A stretch of DNA of 64,000 nt from Yersinia ruckeri ATCC 29473 (GCF_000754815.1 NZ_KN150747.1:1395908-1459907), one strand, 5' to 3'; positions 8,696 to 20,063 are shown, counted from the first letter of the stretch. Made by a program: numbers and translations. The notes: generated from the sequence alone by a model not told the origin.

Positions 8696-10318
8696 ATGCA
8701 TCGCCGGGATTTCATTAAATTGACGGCCGCTTTTGGAGCCGCCACGTCACTACCACTGTGGAGTCGAGCCGCTTTTGCCTCCGAAATGCCTAGATTGCCG
8801 ATTCCACCTCTGCTTGCTCCGGATGCCAACCGCAAGATTCAACTACGATTACAAACCGGTAGTATGCTGTGGGTTCCAGGGCAAACGACCCAAACCTGGG
8901 GAATTAATGGCGGATTTCTTGGCCCGGCTATTCGTCTACAACGCGGTAAGCCGGTGACAATCGAAGTGAATAATACCTTACCCGAAGCGACAACGGTGCA
9001 TTGGCATGGGCTGGAGATTCCTGGCGAAGTGGACGGCGGCCCGCAAGCGTTGATCGCAGCGGGAGCGACTCGCACCGTGTCTTTTACCGTCGATCAGCCA
9101 GCCGCAACCTGTTGGTTCCATCCGCATACGCATAATAAAACTGGCTATCAGGTGGCGATGGGGCTGGGTGGACTGGTGCTGATTGAAGATGAGGAAAGTA
9201 GCAAACTTGCGTTGCCCAAACAGTGGGGTGTCGATGATATTCCGGTTATTTTGCAGGATAAATTGCTGAACCAAGACGGGCAGATTGATTATCAACTTGA
9301 TGTGATGACGGCGGCGGTGGGTTGGTTTGGCGATAAAATGTTTACTAATGGTGCTCAGTATCCTCAGCAAATAACTCCGCGTGGTTGGGTTCGTTTACGT
9401 TTACTGAATGGGTGTAATGCGCGCTCTCTTAATCTGGCCCTTAGCAACGGTCGGCCAATGTATGTGATTGCCAGCGATGGTGGCTTCCTGCCTGAGCCGG
9501 TCGTTGTCACTGAATTACCGATTCTGATGGGTGAGCGATTCGAAATTCTGGTTGATATGTCGGATGGTAACAGCTTGGATTTAGTGACCTTGCCGGTTAA
9601 GCAAATGGGTATGACGCTAGCACCTTTTGACCAGCCATTACCCGTACTGCGTTTGCAGCCGTCTCTGAGTGCGGGCAGTAAGACGCTACCGGATCAATTA
9701 ATTGCTCTGCCAGTATTGCCATCATTGGATGGGCTGAAAGAGCGCTGGTTCCAATTAATGATGAATCCACAGTTGGATATGCTGGGTATGCAGGCGTTAA
9801 TGACTCGCTACGGTCACCAAGCTATGGCTGGTATGAATATGGATCAGCATGGCGGCATGGCAATGAATGAGTCCGGAAAAGGCCGCATGGCCGGCATGGA
9901 TCATGCGGCCATGGGACACGGTAACATGGCTGGCATGGAACCGGGCGCTAAGGCGGCGGATTCCTTCGATTTTAGCCACGCGAATATGATTAACGGCAAG
10001 GCGTTCTCCATGACCGAAGCCGCGTTTGATGTCAGACAGGGGCAATACGAGAAGTGGACCATTTCCGGTGAAGGAGACATGATGCTGCATCCGTTCCATA
10101 TACACGGTACCCAGTTCCGTATTCTGACGGAAAATGGCCAGCCGCCAGCGGCACATCGGCGTGGATGGAAAGATACGGTACGCGTTGAAGGCGCGCGCAG
10201 CGAAGTGCTGGTTCGCTTTAATCATCTGGCTCCTGCCAGCCAGTCTTATATGGCGCACTGTCATTTACTGGAACATGAAGATACCGGCATGATGCTCGGT
10301 TTCACCGTGAGTGCCTAA
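8696..10318 (+). CDS. cueO: Multicopper oxidase CueO
   Basis: Periplasmic cuprous oxidase for copper tolerance. The 540-residue precursor begins with a Tat signal (MHRRDFIKL, cleavage near AFA-SE), so it is exported folded. Copper-binding motifs appear in order: [19 protein letters not shown] and [13 protein letters not shown], together supplying the type 1 and trinuclear sites. A methionine-rich insert (about residues 375-420, with repeated GM and MxM) matches the Cu(I)-binding segment of E. coli CueO. AAGGAGACGACC precedes ATG. It is a single gene with its own CueR-type promoter and terminator. Confidence 0.98.
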   Translation: MHRRDFIKLTAAFGAATSLPLWSRAAFASEMPRLPIPPLLAPDANRKIQLRLQTGSMLWVPGQTTQTWGINGGFLGPAIRLQRGKPVTIEVNNTLPEATTVHWHGLEIPGEVDGGPQALIAAGATRTVSFTVDQPAATCWFHPHTHNKTGYQVAMGLGGLVLIEDEESSKLALPKQWGVDDIPVILQDKLLNQDGQIDYQLDVMTAAVGWFGDKMFTNGAQYPQQITPRGWVRLRLLNGCNARSLNLALSNGRPMYVIASDGGFLPEPVVVTELPILMGERFEILVDMSDGNSLDLVTLPVKQMGMTLAPFDQPLPVLRLQPSLSAGSKTLPDQLIALPVLPSLDGLKERWFQLMMNPQLDMLGMQALMTRYGHQAMAGMNMDQHGGMAMNESGKGRMAGMDHAAMGHGNMAGMEPGAKAADSFDFSHANMINGKAFSMTEAAFDVRQGQYEKWTISGEGDMMLHPFHIHGTQFRILTENGQPPAAHRRGWKDTVRVEGARSEVLVRFNHLAPASQSYMAHCHLLEHEDTGMMLGFTVSA

Positions 10319-10325
10319 CCGACTC

Positions 10326-10353
10326 CCCGAGCCTAACTGGCTCGGGAAATTTT
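10326..10353 (+). terminator. cueO terminator
   Basis: Eight-bp stem CCCGAGCC / GGCTCGGG with loop TAACT, then AAATTTTAT, starting 7 bp after the stop codon. Confidence 0.8.
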
Positions 10354-10475
10354 ATCGTTCCAGCGATATGTTATTCACCAAAGACTTAACTTCTCTCGCT
10401 TGTTCACGCGTCGCAACTGTTTTCCCGCTATGCTAAACTCAGCGGCTTTCTTCAGGCAACCGACGTTAAAAACAT

Positions 10476-11012
10476 ATGAAACACACCGTAGAAGTAATGA
10501 TTTCCGAACAGGAAGTAAAAAATCGTATCGCCGAATTAGGCAGCCAAATCACCGAGCACTACCGTGACAGCGGCAGCGAAATGGTTTTGGTAGGATTGCT
10601 GCGTGGTTCTTTCATGTTTATGGCGGACTTGTGCCGTACCATCAATGTTTCCCACGAAGTGGATTTCATGACCGCCTCCAGCTACGGCACGGGTATGACT
10701 TCAACCCGCGATGTGAAAATCCTTAAAGATCTGGATGAAGATATTCGTGGCAAGGATGTCCTGATCGTAGAAGACATCATTGATTCAGGTAATACATTAA
10801 GCAAAGTGCGTGAAATTCTGCAACTGCGTGGGCCAAAATCTCTGGCCATTTGCACCCTGCTGGATAAACCCGAACGCCGCGAAGTCGATGTACCCGTCGA
10901 GTGGGTGGGTTTCAAAATTCCAGATGAATTTGTTGTCGGTTACGGCATCGATTATGCACAGCGCTATCGTCATTTGCCGTATGTAGGAAAAGTTGTCCTG
11001 CTGGACGAATAA
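10476..11012 (+). CDS. hpt: Hypoxanthine phosphoribosyltransferase
   Basis: Salvages hypoxanthine (and guanine more weakly) to IMP or GMP using PRPP. The 178-residue product shows the PRPP-binding loop [14 protein letters not shown], the early [15 protein letters not shown] loop, the [12 protein letters not shown] flexible loop and the purine-specificity segment [17 protein letters not shown]. Lone gene, convergent with can. Confidence 0.98.
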   Translation: MKHTVEVMISEQEVKNRIAELGSQITEHYRDSGSEMVLVGLLRGSFMFMADLCRTINVSHEVDFMTASSYGTGMTSTRDVKILKDLDEDIRGKDVLIVEDIIDSGNTLSKVREILQLRGPKSLAICTLLDKPERREVDVPVEWVGFKIPDEFVVGYGIDYAQRYRHLPYVGKVVLLDE

Positions 11013-11165
11013 GGGTGATCCGCGGCTGCGCTTCGCCATTCCTGGCTTGCGCAGTACCTGCAATTCTCATCCTATTGTCTTGTTGTCTTGACGGATGGGG
11101 CATTAACGCAAAGATCGCGAGGTTTCCTTCGAACGGCGAACAACGCTGAACGAAGGGACACCGGA

Positions 11166-11822
11166 TTACATGCTTTTACCTTGCAATAAGGTCGCCATAG
11201 CATTTTGGTAAGCCATTTCCAGGCTGCTCAGGCTGGTGGCCGAAACTTCTAAATCACGTAGCAAGCCATCTTCAATGCCATAAACCCAACCGTGAATCAT
11301 CGCTTTCTGCCCACGTTTCCAGGCGGAACGCACGATGGTTGAATGACCCAGGTTATAAACCTGTTCGACAACGTTGATTTGGCATAACACATTACTGCGT
11401 TCTTCTTCTGCCAACTCTCCCAGTAACGACCGATGTTTGTACCACAGGTCGCGGATGTGTAGTAACCAGTTATCGATCAGTCCCATTTCATCACCTTTGA
11501 TTGCAGCTTCAACGCCGCCACAGCCCAGATGGCCGCAGATAATGATATGTTCAACCTGAAGTACATCAATGGCGTATTGCACCACAGACAGACAGTTTAA
11601 ATCGGTGTGAATAACCAAATTGGCAACGTTACGGTGAACAAATAATTCCCCGGATTTCAGACCAGTTAGTTGCTCGGCAGGGACCCGACTATCGGAACAA
11701 CCGATCCAGAGAAAACGCGGTTTTTGCGCTTGAGACAGGTGCTCAAAAAAACTGGGATCTTGCTTGCTGATGGAGTTTGACCAAGAGCGATTGTTCGCGA
11801 TGAGTTTTTGGATTTCTTCCAT
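11166..11822 (-). CDS. can: Beta-class carbonic anhydrase
   Basis: Interconverts CO2 and bicarbonate, needed for growth in air. Zinc ligands and the catalytic pair fit E. coli Can at the same numbers: C42 and D44 ([11 protein letters not shown]), then H98 and C101 (CGHLGCGGV). The frame stays open 17 codons further upstream (to 11873), but homology begins at [14 protein letters not shown], so the start is set at ATG 11822, giving 218 residues. The ribosome site there is weak. Lone gene, divergent from yadGH. Confidence 0.95.
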   Translation of the reverse strand: MEEIQKLIANNRSWSNSISKQDPSFFEHLSQAQKPRFLWIGCSDSRVPAEQLTGLKSGELFVHRNVANLVIHTDLNCLSVVQYAIDVLQVEHIIICGHLGCGGVEAAIKGDEMGLIDNWLLHIRDLWYKHRSLLGELAEEERSNVLCQINVVEQVYNLGHSTIVRSAWKRGQKAMIHGWVYGIEDGLLRDLEVSATSLSSLEMAYQNAMATLLQGKSM

Positions 11823-12057
11823 CGATGTTAATAACCTGTAATAAACGGATTGCGATAGGATAATATACGGCAAGCATTATGATTTAGAAATCGGAACAGT
11901 TGTTTCTGATAGGATACAATATTGCCCGAGTAGCAACTTCCCGGAGTTTATCTGGTTCTCACTGGCTCTCTACGACTTGTCCCCTGCGGGATGGGTGGGA
12001 TAAGCCATTGATATTCCTTACTGGAAGTTCTTCATTGAATAAGGTCCATTTTTACTT

Positions 12058-12984
12058 ATGACATATGCACTGGAATTAACGCAGCTCACCAAAACCTATG
12101 CCGGTGGCGTTCAGGCTTTACGTGGTATTGATTTACATGTTGAGGCCGGGGATTTTTATGCCTTGCTTGGGCCTAATGGTGCCGGTAAATCAACCACCAT
12201 CGGCATTATCAGTTCGCTGGTCAACAAAACCTCGGGCAAGGTTCAGGTGTTTGGTTACGATATTGACAAAGATATTGTGAATGCCAAACGCCAGCTCGGT
12301 CTGGTGCCGCAGGAATTCAACTTTAACCCGTTCGAAACCGTATTGCAGATAGTGATCACTCAGGCGGGTTATTATGGAGTTACGCGGCGCGAAGCGCTGG
12401 CGCGGGCAGAGAAATATCTGAGTCAGCTTGATCTGTGGGGCAAACGCAACGAACGAGCCATTCGCCTGTCCGGTGGTATGAAACGCCGTTTGATGATCGC
12501 CAGAGCCTTGATGCATCAACCAAAACTGTTGATTTTGGATGAACCTACCGCTGGGGTCGATATCGAATTACGCCGTTCAATGTGGGGCTTCCTGAAAGAA
12601 TTGAACGCGCAAGGCACCACCATCATCCTCACCACGCATTATCTGGAAGAGGCTGAAATGCTGTGTCGGAATATCGGTATTATCCAAAACGGTGAGTTGG
12701 TAGAAAATACCACGATGAAAAAACTGTTGGGAAAACTGGAATCTGAAACCTTTATTTTTGATCTTGGGGTAAAAAGCGCGTTGCCACAATTGGAAGGTTA
12801 TCAGTATCGCCTGATTGATACATCTACGCTGGAAGTTGATGTAAAACGCGATCAGGGTCTTAATAGCTTGTTCAGTCAGATGAGTGCGCAGGGTATTCAG
12901 GTACTTAGCATGCGGAATAAAGCCAACCGCCTGGAAGAGCTGTTTGTTAATCTGGTTAATGGCAACGGGGGAGAAAAAGCATGA
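12058..12984 (+). CDS. yadG: ABC transporter ATP-binding protein YadG
   Basis: The 308-residue cytoplasmic ATPase of the YadGH ABC transporter, same length as E. coli YadG. Walker A GPNGAGKST, signature LSGGMKRR, Walker B LLILDEPTAG and the switch histidine in TTHYLEEAE are all visible. The C-terminal 80 residues follow the YadG type. The substrate is unknown; the family is of the exporter type. Its stop overlaps the yadH start by four bases (ATGA). Confidence 0.96.
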   Translation: MTYALELTQLTKTYAGGVQALRGIDLHVEAGDFYALLGPNGAGKSTTIGIISSLVNKTSGKVQVFGYDIDKDIVNAKRQLGLVPQEFNFNPFETVLQIVITQAGYYGVTRREALARAEKYLSQLDLWGKRNERAIRLSGGMKRRLMIARALMHQPKLLILDEPTAGVDIELRRSMWGFLKELNAQGTTIILTTHYLEEAEMLCRNIGIIQNGELVENTTMKKLLGKLESETFIFDLGVKSALPQLEGYQYRLIDTSTLEVDVKRDQGLNSLFSQMSAQGIQVLSMRNKANRLEELFVNLVNGNGGEKA

Positions 12985-13751
12985 CCCGTCTGTATTGGAT
13001 CGCGTTACAAAGTATCTGGATCAAAGAGATTACTCGTTTTGGCCGTATTTGGATTCAGACTCTGGTGCCGCCGGTTATTACTATGTCACTGTATTTTGTG
13101 ATCTTCGGTAATCTTATTGGTTCAAGAATTGGCGATATGGGCGGTGTGGATTACATGCAATTCATCGTTCCTGGTCTGATTATGATGGCGGTAATCACTA
13201 ACTCTTATGCCAACGTGGCGGCTTCATTTTTTGGTGCCAAATTCCAACGTAGTATTGAGGAGTTGCTGGTAGCGCCAGTTCCGACCCATATTGTTATCGT
13301 CGGTTACGTTGGCGGCGGTGTTGCTCGGGGAATTTGTGTCGGTGTCTTGGTAACGATTATTTCGCTGTTTTTTGTACCGTTGCAGGTACATTCCTGGTCG
13401 ATGATCGCGCTCACCCTAATGCTGACGGCAGTTCTGTTTTCTCTTGGTGGCTTGCTTAACGCCGTATTTGCTAAAACCTTTGATGATATCAGCCTGATCC
13501 CGACCTTCGTGCTCACGCCGCTGACTTATCTGGGCGGCGTCTTCTACTCGCTGACGCTGTTACCACCGTTTTGGCAGGCGGTGTCAAAATTGAATCCTAT
13601 TGTGTATATGATTAGCGGGTTTCGCTATGGTTTCCTCGGTATTTCCGATGTGCCGCTGGTCTTTACTCTAGGCGTATTGGTGGCCTTTATCGCGGTGTTT
13701 TATAGCCTGGCTTGGTATTTGATTGAACGTGGTCGTGGTTTACGCACTTAA
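12981..13751 (+). CDS. yadH: ABC transporter permease YadH
   Basis: A 256-residue inner-membrane permease of the ABC-2 type with six predicted membrane segments, the partner of YadG. Family features include the amphipathic N-terminal segment ending before the first helix, a cytoplasmic FGAKFQRSIEELLVAPV loop that couples to the ATPase, and the LNPIVYMISGFRYGFLG motif near the C-terminus. The start overlaps yadG, which implies translational coupling. Confidence 0.96.
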   Translation: MTRLYWIALQSIWIKEITRFGRIWIQTLVPPVITMSLYFVIFGNLIGSRIGDMGGVDYMQFIVPGLIMMAVITNSYANVAASFFGAKFQRSIEELLVAPVPTHIVIVGYVGGGVARGICVGVLVTIISLFFVPLQVHSWSMIALTLMLTAVLFSLGGLLNAVFAKTFDDISLIPTFVLTPLTYLGGVFYSLTLLPPFWQAVSKLNPIVYMISGFRYGFLGISDVPLVFTLGVLVAFIAVFYSLAWYLIERGRGLRT

Positions 13752-13763
13752 ACCGCGCCCACT

Positions 13764-13790
13764 CAGGGGGCGGCCTGACACCGCCCCCTG
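13764..13790 (+). terminator. Hairpin downstream of yadGH
   Basis: Ten-bp GC-rich stem CAGGGGGCGG / CCGCCCCCTG, 13 bp after yadH. There is no T run after it on either strand, so it may stabilise the 3' end or stop transcription with help. Confidence 0.5.
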
Positions 13791-13952
13791 CTACCAAAGT
13801 TGTCGAGCCAATGATGCAATGGCCGATAAATAAAATAAATATTCGCCCAGATGAATATGCTCTTTCTCAAGATTTAGCATCTTATGCTATGCTGGCGCAC
13901 CAGAATTTCCCCTTTTCACTTCAGCGCAGTTACGCGAATAAGTAGAACGATA

Positions 13953-15260
13953 ATGTGGCATAAAAACAGAATAGCGATTGGGATGCTACTCGGTATTGTC
14001 ATGTCGGTCATGATACCGGCAGCTCACGCAGACCTCCTGTCAGACGACCCAGTAACGCCCTCCAGATACATGACCGCAGAACGCGATAGCGAAATTTATG
14101 CGCTGATCGGCGAGCATGTCATTCCGGTGGGAGAAATCAAGAAGGGGCAGTTATTGCAGGTATTCCCGGCTGCGGCGGAATATTATGAATTTAAATTTGG
14201 TCATGGCATCGGTTTTATTGATAAAGATGATTTAAAAGAGGTCAATAAAGCTCGGAAAACCAACGATAGCTTGGGTGATTTAAATAAGCCGTTACCAAAT
14301 CAAAATATTCTTATCAAGCGTGAAACGCGGGTCTTTGTTGCTCCGGATACCGACAGTGAAGAGTTCGGTGTGCTAGAGGAAAACCTGCGCTACCCGATTA
14401 TTGGCAAACTGAAAGACCGGCTGAATAATAGTTGGTATCAGGTCAATATTGGCCAGCGATTAGGCTATGTCAGCGGGAAGGATACCGAAATTGATAACGG
14501 CATTCCTGTGCTGACATATCACCATATGCTGAAAAATGAAGAGAATAAGCGCTTCAGAAATACTTCAACCACAACGTCGGATGTTGCATTCAGTAACCAG
14601 ATGGCTTACCTCAAACAGGCTGGTTACGATACTATCTCGATGTCTCAGCTCGAAGGCTACCTGAATAATCAAATCAACCTGCCAGCGAAAGCCGTAGTGC
14701 TGACATTTGATGATGGTTTAAAATCGGTTAGTCGCTATGCTTATCCTATTTTGAAAGAGCAGGGTTTTCGCGCTACTGCATTTATTATTTCTTCTCGTAT
14801 CAAACGCCATCCGCAAAAATGGAATCCTGACTCATTACAGTTCATGAGTATTTCCGAGCTAAAACAGATTCAGGACGTATTTGATGTGCAGTCTCATACC
14901 CATTTCCTACATCGGACGGATAATGCGCATAATCCGATATTATTGAGCCGCTCATATCATAATATTATTTTTGATTTTGAGCATTCGCAGCGGGCATTAT
15001 CACAATTCAATCCCCATGTTATTTACCTGTCATATCCATTTGGTGGTTTTAACCAAAAAGCCATTGATGCGGCGAAAAACTCGGGTTTCCATCTGGCAGT
15101 GACGACCATGCAGGGTAAAGTGAAACCGGGCGACAATCCGTTTACGTTAAAACGGTTGTATATTTTACGCACGGATTCAATACCGACCATGGCTGAGCGT
15201 ATTGCTAACCAGCCAACCGTGGCTGCGGGGCGGCCACCCGTGGTGATAGAAGCTGAATAG
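13953..15260 (+). CDS. yadE: Exported polysaccharide deacetylase family protein YadE
   Basis: A 435-residue secreted or envelope protein. The signal peptide ends near residue 26 (AHA-DL). Residues about 30-190 contain two SH3-like stretches; the C-terminal 240 residues are a NodB-type carbohydrate esterase domain with TFDDG (D253, D254), H315-T-x3-H320 and the SYPFGG motif. These supply the catalytic base and the metal ligands seen in PgaB/IcaB-like deacetylases. The open frame extends 23 codons upstream, but the signal peptide starts at M at 13953. It lies between yadH and panD as in E. coli, without yadI. The substrate is unknown. Confidence 0.88.
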   Translation: MWHKNRIAIGMLLGIVMSVMIPAAHADLLSDDPVTPSRYMTAERDSEIYALIGEHVIPVGEIKKGQLLQVFPAAAEYYEFKFGHGIGFIDKDDLKEVNKARKTNDSLGDLNKPLPNQNILIKRETRVFVAPDTDSEEFGVLEENLRYPIIGKLKDRLNNSWYQVNIGQRLGYVSGKDTEIDNGIPVLTYHHMLKNEENKRFRNTSTTTSDVAFSNQMAYLKQAGYDTISMSQLEGYLNNQINLPAKAVVLTFDDGLKSVSRYAYPILKEQGFRATAFIISSRIKRHPQKWNPDSLQFMSISELKQIQDVFDVQSHTHFLHRTDNAHNPILLSRSYHNIIFDFEHSQRALSQFNPHVIYLSYPFGGFNQKAIDAAKNSGFHLAVTTMQGKVKPGDNPFTLKRLYILRTDSIPTMAERIANQPTVAAGRPPVVIEAE

Positions 15261-15283
15261 TGACAAGATAAGCGTCAAAAAAT

Positions 15284-15312
15284 AAAAAGGAGCCAAAAAT
15301 GGCTCCTTTTTT
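15284..15312 (+). terminator. Bidirectional terminator between yadE and panD
   Basis: Stem AGGAGCC / GGCTCCT, loop AAAAAT, with A run before and T run after, so it can serve yadE (plus) and panD (minus). Confidence 0.9.
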
Positions 15313-15336
15313 ATGAATATCAATATGATGTCAGGC

Positions 15337-15717
15337 CTAGGCAACTTGAACCGGCACCGATTTAGCTTTGCGTTGCAGGTGATTTTCACCTTCAAAATAA
15401 GCCACTTTAGGATGGTGCAAGCGGGCATCAATATCTGACATTTGCACGTAAGAACAAATAATCAGTTTATCGCCAACGCAGGCACAACGGGCTGCTGCAC
15501 CGTTGACAGAGATAATACGCGAACCGCGTTCAGCGGCTATCGCGTAGGTAGAAAAACGCTGACCGTTATCAACGTTATAAATATCTATTGCTTCATATTC
15601 CAGAATGCCAGCGGCCTCCAGAAAATCCTGATCGATGGCGCAGGAACCTTCGTAGTGCAAATCAGCCTGAGTTACTTTAACCCGATGCAGTTTGCCTTGC
15701 AGCATGGTGCGTATCAT
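15337..15717 (-). CDS. panD: Aspartate 1-decarboxylase proenzyme
   Basis: Makes beta-alanine for pantothenate. 126 residues from [16 protein letters not shown], the standard length. Self-cleavage occurs between G24 and S25 (YEGSC), giving the pyruvoyl group. The invariant INGAAAR-type motif appears as VNGAAARCA. An upstream extension of 33 codons (to 15816) is open but not conserved and is rejected. PanD is separated from panC by about 260 bp. Confidence 0.97.
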   Translation of the reverse strand: MIRTMLQGKLHRVKVTQADLHYEGSCAIDQDFLEAAGILEYEAIDIYNVDNGQRFSTYAIAAERGSRIISVNGAAARCACVGDKLIICSYVQMSDIDARLHHPKVAYFEGENHLQRKAKSVPVQVA

Positions 15718-15978
15718 AGCCTTACCCTTAACCCTGATGTAAACCCGATTAATTCTGTCTGGCAGATCAATTCGGATGAATAACGCAGATGGCGTTAACA
15801 CTGAGGCATCCTGCATTCAGTATCTTGCTTCAGTTTTGCTGATTTTATAGGTGCTGTCTATAGATTGGTGAGGACTGAGATTAATTTCAGCGTGAGAATA
15901 TGAAGTTGTCGTGGAATCAGGGACGCTAGTCGGGTAGCGGGGGAATATCCCGTACCCGACCAGAGGACGTTCGCCAGA

Positions 15979-16833
15979 TCAGTTGATCAGATCGACCTGT
16001 TGATTATCAATCAATCGCGCTTTACCCAGCCATGCGGCCATCAGAATGACCGCTCGCTGGCTGTCGACCGTCAGCGGTTGCAGGTTTTCGGCATCGCGAA
16101 TAAACAGCTCATCTGGGGTGAAACCGGCCGCATGTAAATGTTCTGCTGCATCGGTCAGTAGCTCATCAATATGACGTTCGCCCAACGTCAGTTTTTCTGC
16201 AAGATTATTCATGATCTTAGCCAATTGTGGTGCGATCTTGCGTTCTTCTAGCGTCAAATAGCCATTGCGGGAACTGAGCGCCAGCCCATCTTTGGCTCGT
16301 TTAATCGGTACACCGACGATATCAATGTCGTAACCCATATCCGCCACCATTTTGCGGATAAGCGCCAATTGCTGGTAATCTTTCTCACCAAAACAGGCGA
16401 TATCCGGCTGCACCAGATTGAATAGCTTGCTGACGATGGTTGAGACGCCACGAAAATGGCCGGGGCGGCTGGCTCCTTCCAAAATAGTAGAAAGGATCGG
16501 GACATCAGCGTAAGTTTGCTGTTCCAAATTGGTGGGGTAAATCTCGGACGGCGCAGGTGCAAAGACCAAATCTACACCTTGACGCGTCAATTTTTCGCAG
16601 TCTTCCTGTAAGGTTCGCGGATAGTTTGCCAGATCATCTGGGCGTTCGAACTGCATCGGGTTGACAAAGATACTCACCACTACGACATCGGCACGGGCTT
16701 TTGCTTCTTCCACCAGTGTCAGGTGTCCATCGTGGAGATTGCCCATCGTCGGAACCAGCGCAATACGTTTGCCTTCCTGTCGCCAGCGGCGAATTTCCTG
16801 ACGTAAAAATGGCAAGGTTTCAATAATCAGCAT
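15979..16833 (-). CDS. panC: Pantothenate synthetase
   Basis: Joins pantoate and beta-alanine with ATP. The 284-residue product shows the HIGH-like [15 protein letters not shown], the FVNPMQF loop, GEKDYQQL and the KMSKS-like ALSSRNGYL. All belong to the nucleotidyltransferase fold of PanC. RBS GGAGAAAGGG precedes ATG. About 160 bp separate it from panB; in E. coli the two are nearly contiguous. Confidence 0.97.
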   Translation of the reverse strand: MLIIETLPFLRQEIRRWRQEGKRIALVPTMGNLHDGHLTLVEEAKARADVVVVSIFVNPMQFERPDDLANYPRTLQEDCEKLTRQGVDLVFAPAPSEIYPTNLEQQTYADVPILSTILEGASRPGHFRGVSTIVSKLFNLVQPDIACFGEKDYQQLALIRKMVADMGYDIDIVGVPIKRAKDGLALSSRNGYLTLEERKIAPQLAKIMNNLAEKLTLGERHIDELLTDAAEHLHAAGFTPDELFIRDAENLQPLTVDSQRAVILMAAWLGKARLIDNQQVDLIN

Positions 16834-16994
16834 TCCCTTTCTCCTGGGGTATTGGAAAGCATGTACGGGTCATACTTCAAACTGTATGTGTGTTGGCTGC
16901 ACGCGATCACCCGAATCACTAACTGGGATAAGCGTCCCAAGATTCACTCGTTTGCTGCCTTCCGGTAATTTTTACTATGTAATGCGAGTGGCAC

Positions 16995-17789
16995 TTATTG
17001 GAATGTATGCTCTTCTGCCGGATAAATCCCTTGCTCCACTTCCTGAATATATTGCTGTATTGCGGTGCGGATATCACCGGCCTGAGCCAGAAAGTTTTTG
17101 CTGAATTTGGGGATATGGCCACCGGTAATGCCCAGTGCATCATGCATCACCAGAATTTGTCCATCGGTAACATTGCCAGCGCCAATACCGATCACTGGGA
17201 TCGCCAGGGCTTCGGTAACGCGGCGCGCCAGTTCAACCGGTACGCATTCCAATACCAGCAGTTGAATACCCGCTAGTTCCAGCGCCTGTGCATCTTTAAG
17301 TAATTGATTAGCAGCGACTTCTTCGCGACCCTGAACTTTATAGCCACCAAAGATATTGACCGATTGCGGTGTTAAACCAAGATGACCACAAACCGGTACG
17401 GCGCGCTCAGCCAGCATACTGACGGTTTCGCATAGCCAGCTCCCACCTTCCAGTTTTACCATATTGGCACCGGCGCGCATCAGCTCGGCAGCGTGGGTAA
17501 AGGTTTGTTCTGGCGTGGCATAACTCATAAAGGGCATATCAGCCAACAGTAGGCATTGTGGCGCACCACGGCGCACTGCACGGGTGTGATAGGCCACATC
17601 GGCGATCGTGACCGGCAGGGTTGAATCAAAGCCTTGTAAGGTCATACCGAGGGAATCACCGACCAGCATGACCTGAATGCCTTGCTCGAAGAACAGTTGG
17701 GCAAAGCTGGCATCGTATGCGGTGAGGGTGGCGAACTTACGCTGTTCTTGTTTCCACTGGCGTAAATGGGTCAGGGTGATCGCTTTCAT
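16995..17789 (-). CDS. panB: 3-methyl-2-oxobutanoate hydroxymethyltransferase
   Basis: First committed step of pantothenate synthesis: adds a hydroxymethyl group from 5,10-methylene-THF to alpha-ketoisovalerate. 264 residues, equal to E. coli PanB. Visible motifs include [21 protein letters not shown] (metal-binding Asp), KLEGG and the active-site [15 protein letters not shown] is preceded by GGAGAACGAGTA. Confidence 0.97.
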   Translation of the reverse strand: MKAITLTHLRQWKQEQRKFATLTAYDASFAQLFFEQGIQVMLVGDSLGMTLQGFDSTLPVTIADVAYHTRAVRRGAPQCLLLADMPFMSYATPEQTFTHAAELMRAGANMVKLEGGSWLCETVSMLAERAVPVCGHLGLTPQSVNIFGGYKVQGREEVAANQLLKDAQALELAGIQLLVLECVPVELARRVTEALAIPVIGIGAGNVTDGQILVMHDALGITGGHIPKFSKNFLAQAGDIRTAIQQYIQEVEQGIYPAEEHTFQ

Positions 17790-18019
17790 TACTCGTTCTC
17801 CAGAAAATAACCCGACAGGCTCAAAACACTGCGCGTTATCGCATTTGCGGCCTGCAAAAAGTAAATCTCATTCTACTGTATGCGCCACTAGACCGCGAGA
17901 GCGTAGAGTAACAGCATGATTCGGTTACAAAATGATCAAAATAGTAGCATGCTAACAAAGTTGAAGGGGGAAGTGTACAAGAGAAGTGCGGGGAAAAACG
18001 ACCCGAAAATGAGCCGAAG

Positions 18020-18499
18020 TTACCAGGGAGTCAGGCCATTTTTCGCTACCAATGTCAGCCGATTAGCCAGTGATTCTCCGTCTGGAAATATCAGATCCGG
18101 TGCAATATCGGCCAATGGATACAACATGAATTCCCGTTCTTTCAGGCCGTAATGAGGAACGGTAAGGCGATCTGTGTGAATAATCTGCTCACCGTACAAC
18201 ATGATATCCAGATCAAGGGTGCGTGGTCCCCAACGCTGATCTTTGCGAACCCGGCCCTGATTGCGTTCGATCTCTTGGGTATGATCCAACAACTGTTCTG
18301 GCGGTAACGCCGTGTCTAACGCGACCACGGCATTAAGAAAGTCAGGCTGATCCTGTGGACCAAGAGGGCGAGTCCGGTAAAACGCTGAACAGGCAACAAG
18401 GCGGGTGCGTGGCAGATGCTCCAACGCCTCCAAAGCGGTTTTCACCTGTTGCAATGGTTGGGCAAGGTTGCTGCCCAGCGCAATATAAACCCGGATCAT
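18020..18499 (-). CDS. folK: 6-hydroxymethyl-7,8-dihydropterin pyrophosphokinase
   Basis: Transfers pyrophosphate from ATP to the pterin in folate synthesis. 159 residues with the diagnostic YIALGSNL start, NAVVALDT, RWGPRTLDLDI (Mg-binding Asp pair) and VPHYGLKEREFMLYPL. It starts 8 bp after the pcnB stop, so the two form an operon as in E. coli. Confidence 0.97.
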   Translation of the reverse strand: MIRVYIALGSNLAQPLQQVKTALEALEHLPRTRLVACSAFYRTRPLGPQDQPDFLNAVVALDTALPPEQLLDHTQEIERNQGRVRKDQRWGPRTLDLDIMLYGEQIIHTDRLTVPHYGLKEREFMLYPLADIAPDLIFPDGESLANRLTLVAKNGLTPW

Positions 18500-18507
18500 A
18501 TTCCCTG

Positions 18508-20001
18508 TTATGCCCCTTCTTTACGTTGGGTCGGTTTACGTGGACGGCGTGAGCGGGAACGGCGCGGTGCAGGATCGGCACCCAAAGTATTCAACATCGT
18601 TTTTTGATGCAACGGTGTTGCTTCCTGGAATTCGCCCCACCACTGCGTCAAACGTTGCAGTTCATGGTTATTTTCCACTTCAGCACGGAGCGCCAGCAAA
18701 TCGTAGGCGGCACGGAATTTCGGGTGTTCCATCAGTTTGTGCGCCCGCTTGCCTTGGCGACGAGACAGACGTAGCTGTAACAGCCAAATATCGCGAACCA
18801 GTGCAGTAATGCGTTTGGGAATGGCGAGAGAACGGCACTCTTCATCCAAAATGTCATTCATGGCCAGCGCGAAGGCATCGTAATAGGCCAAACCGCTTTC
18901 CTGCGTCAGTTTTTGCGCATGTTCAATCAGTGGATACCACAGCATCGCCGCAAACAGGAATGCCGGGTTGACCCGTTGATCATTCTGGAGACGGTAATCG
19001 GTGTTTTTTAACACCTGAATCAGAATTCGCTCCATTGGCGAATCGTTATGCTCGGTAAAGTTACGGGCAATCAGCGGGAATAAGGGTTGGAAAAGCTGAT
19101 ATTCACATAATTTAAGGTAGGTTTTATAGCCGTAACCCGATTGCAGCAGTTTCAACGACTCTTCAAACAGGCGCGCCGGTGGAATTTCACGTAGCAGTGA
19201 CGCCAGACGTGGAATCGGCTCCGCAGTTTCCGGGCTGATGGTCATATCCAGCTTGGCAGCAAAACGCACGGCTCGCAGCATCCGCACCGGATCTTCCCGA
19301 TAGCGTACTTCTGGATCGCCGATCAGGCGGATAATACCTTGTTTCAGATCACGCAGACCGCCGGTGTAATCCCTTAGTGCAAAATCGGAAATCCCGTAAT
19401 AAAGGCTATTAATGGTGAAGTCGCGACGTTGTGCGTCTTCCTCAATAGAACCGAAGATATTGTCCCGTAGCAGCATGCCGTTCTGAGCTTGCTGTGAGGA
19501 GTTTTTATCATTACTTTCAGGTTGTTGCTGTTCGTGATGGCCACGGAAAGTGGCTACTTCAATAATTTCCGGCCCAAACATCACGTGCGCCAGACGAAAA
19601 CGGCGACCGACCAAACGGCAGTTACGGAACAGTTTTCGAACCTGTTCTGGCGTGGCGCTGGTGGTGATATCAAAATCTTTTGGCTTTTTGCCAAGCAGTA
19701 AGTCGCGGACGCCGCCGCCGACCAGATAAGCTTCAAAACCTGATTTATTCAGGCGATAGAGTACCTTCAGTGCATTATCACTGATTTCTTTGCGTGAAAT
19801 ATTGTGTTGATCCCTCGGAATAACCGTCATTGGACGTTTTTCCTCAAGCGGTACCGCATGTTGTACGCGGCCGGTATCAGTTCTAGCGGGCCTTTTTTCT
19901 TTGCGGGCCACTTTATCTTCACCGGTAACTTTATCTTCACGGACATTTTTGTCTTCGCGGATCAGTACCTTACGGCAGAAATTGGCTACTCGGGTAAAAA
20001 T
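18508..20001 (-). CDS. pcnB: Poly(A) polymerase I, with AUU start codon
   Basis: Adds poly(A) tails to RNA 3' ends and so marks RNAs for decay; it also controls ColE1-type copy number. Nucleotidyltransferase motif [20 protein letters not shown] carries the catalytic aspartates, followed by [11 protein letters not shown] and the RNA-binding [19 protein letters not shown]. The tail is rich in Arg and Lys. The first ATG in frame (19911) would miss conserved sequence. Reading upstream to 20001 without a stop gives [12 protein letters not shown], the E. coli PcnB N-terminus, starting at an ATT codon (20001-19999) five bases after GAGGTG. E. coli pcnB is known to start at AUU. The product is then 497 residues. 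Confidence 0.93.
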   Translation of the reverse strand: MFTRVANFCRKVLIREDKNVREDKVTGEDKVARKEKRPARTDTGRVQHAVPLEEKRPMTVIPRDQHNISRKEISDNALKVLYRLNKSGFEAYLVGGGVRDLLLGKKPKDFDITTSATPEQVRKLFRNCRLVGRRFRLAHVMFGPEIIEVATFRGHHEQQQPESNDKNSSQQAQNGMLLRDNIFGSIEEDAQRRDFTINSLYYGISDFALRDYTGGLRDLKQGIIRLIGDPEVRYREDPVRMLRAVRFAAKLDMTISPETAEPIPRLASLLREIPPARLFEESLKLLQSGYGYKTYLKLCEYQLFQPLFPLIARNFTEHNDSPMERILIQVLKNTDYRLQNDQRVNPAFLFAAMLWYPLIEHAQKLTQESGLAYYDAFALAMNDILDEECRSLAIPKRITALVRDIWLLQLRLSRRQGKRAHKLMEHPKFRAAYDLLALRAEVENNHELQRLTQWWGEFQEATPLHQKTMLNTLGADPAPRRSRSRRPRKPTQRKEGA

Positions 20002-20063
20002 GGTACACCTCGATAGTGACTAATAAAAAACAGAACTACGGAAAAACAGCGGCTAATCATAGC

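Noticed and set aside
11110-11155. CCTTCG...CGAAGG inverted repeat between hpt and can
   Set aside because: The six-bp arms are far apart and no T run follows; too weak to call a terminator or element.
15718-15816. Longer N-terminus for PanD
   Set aside because: The 33 extra residues lack homology, and the self-processing enzyme normally starts at MIRTM.
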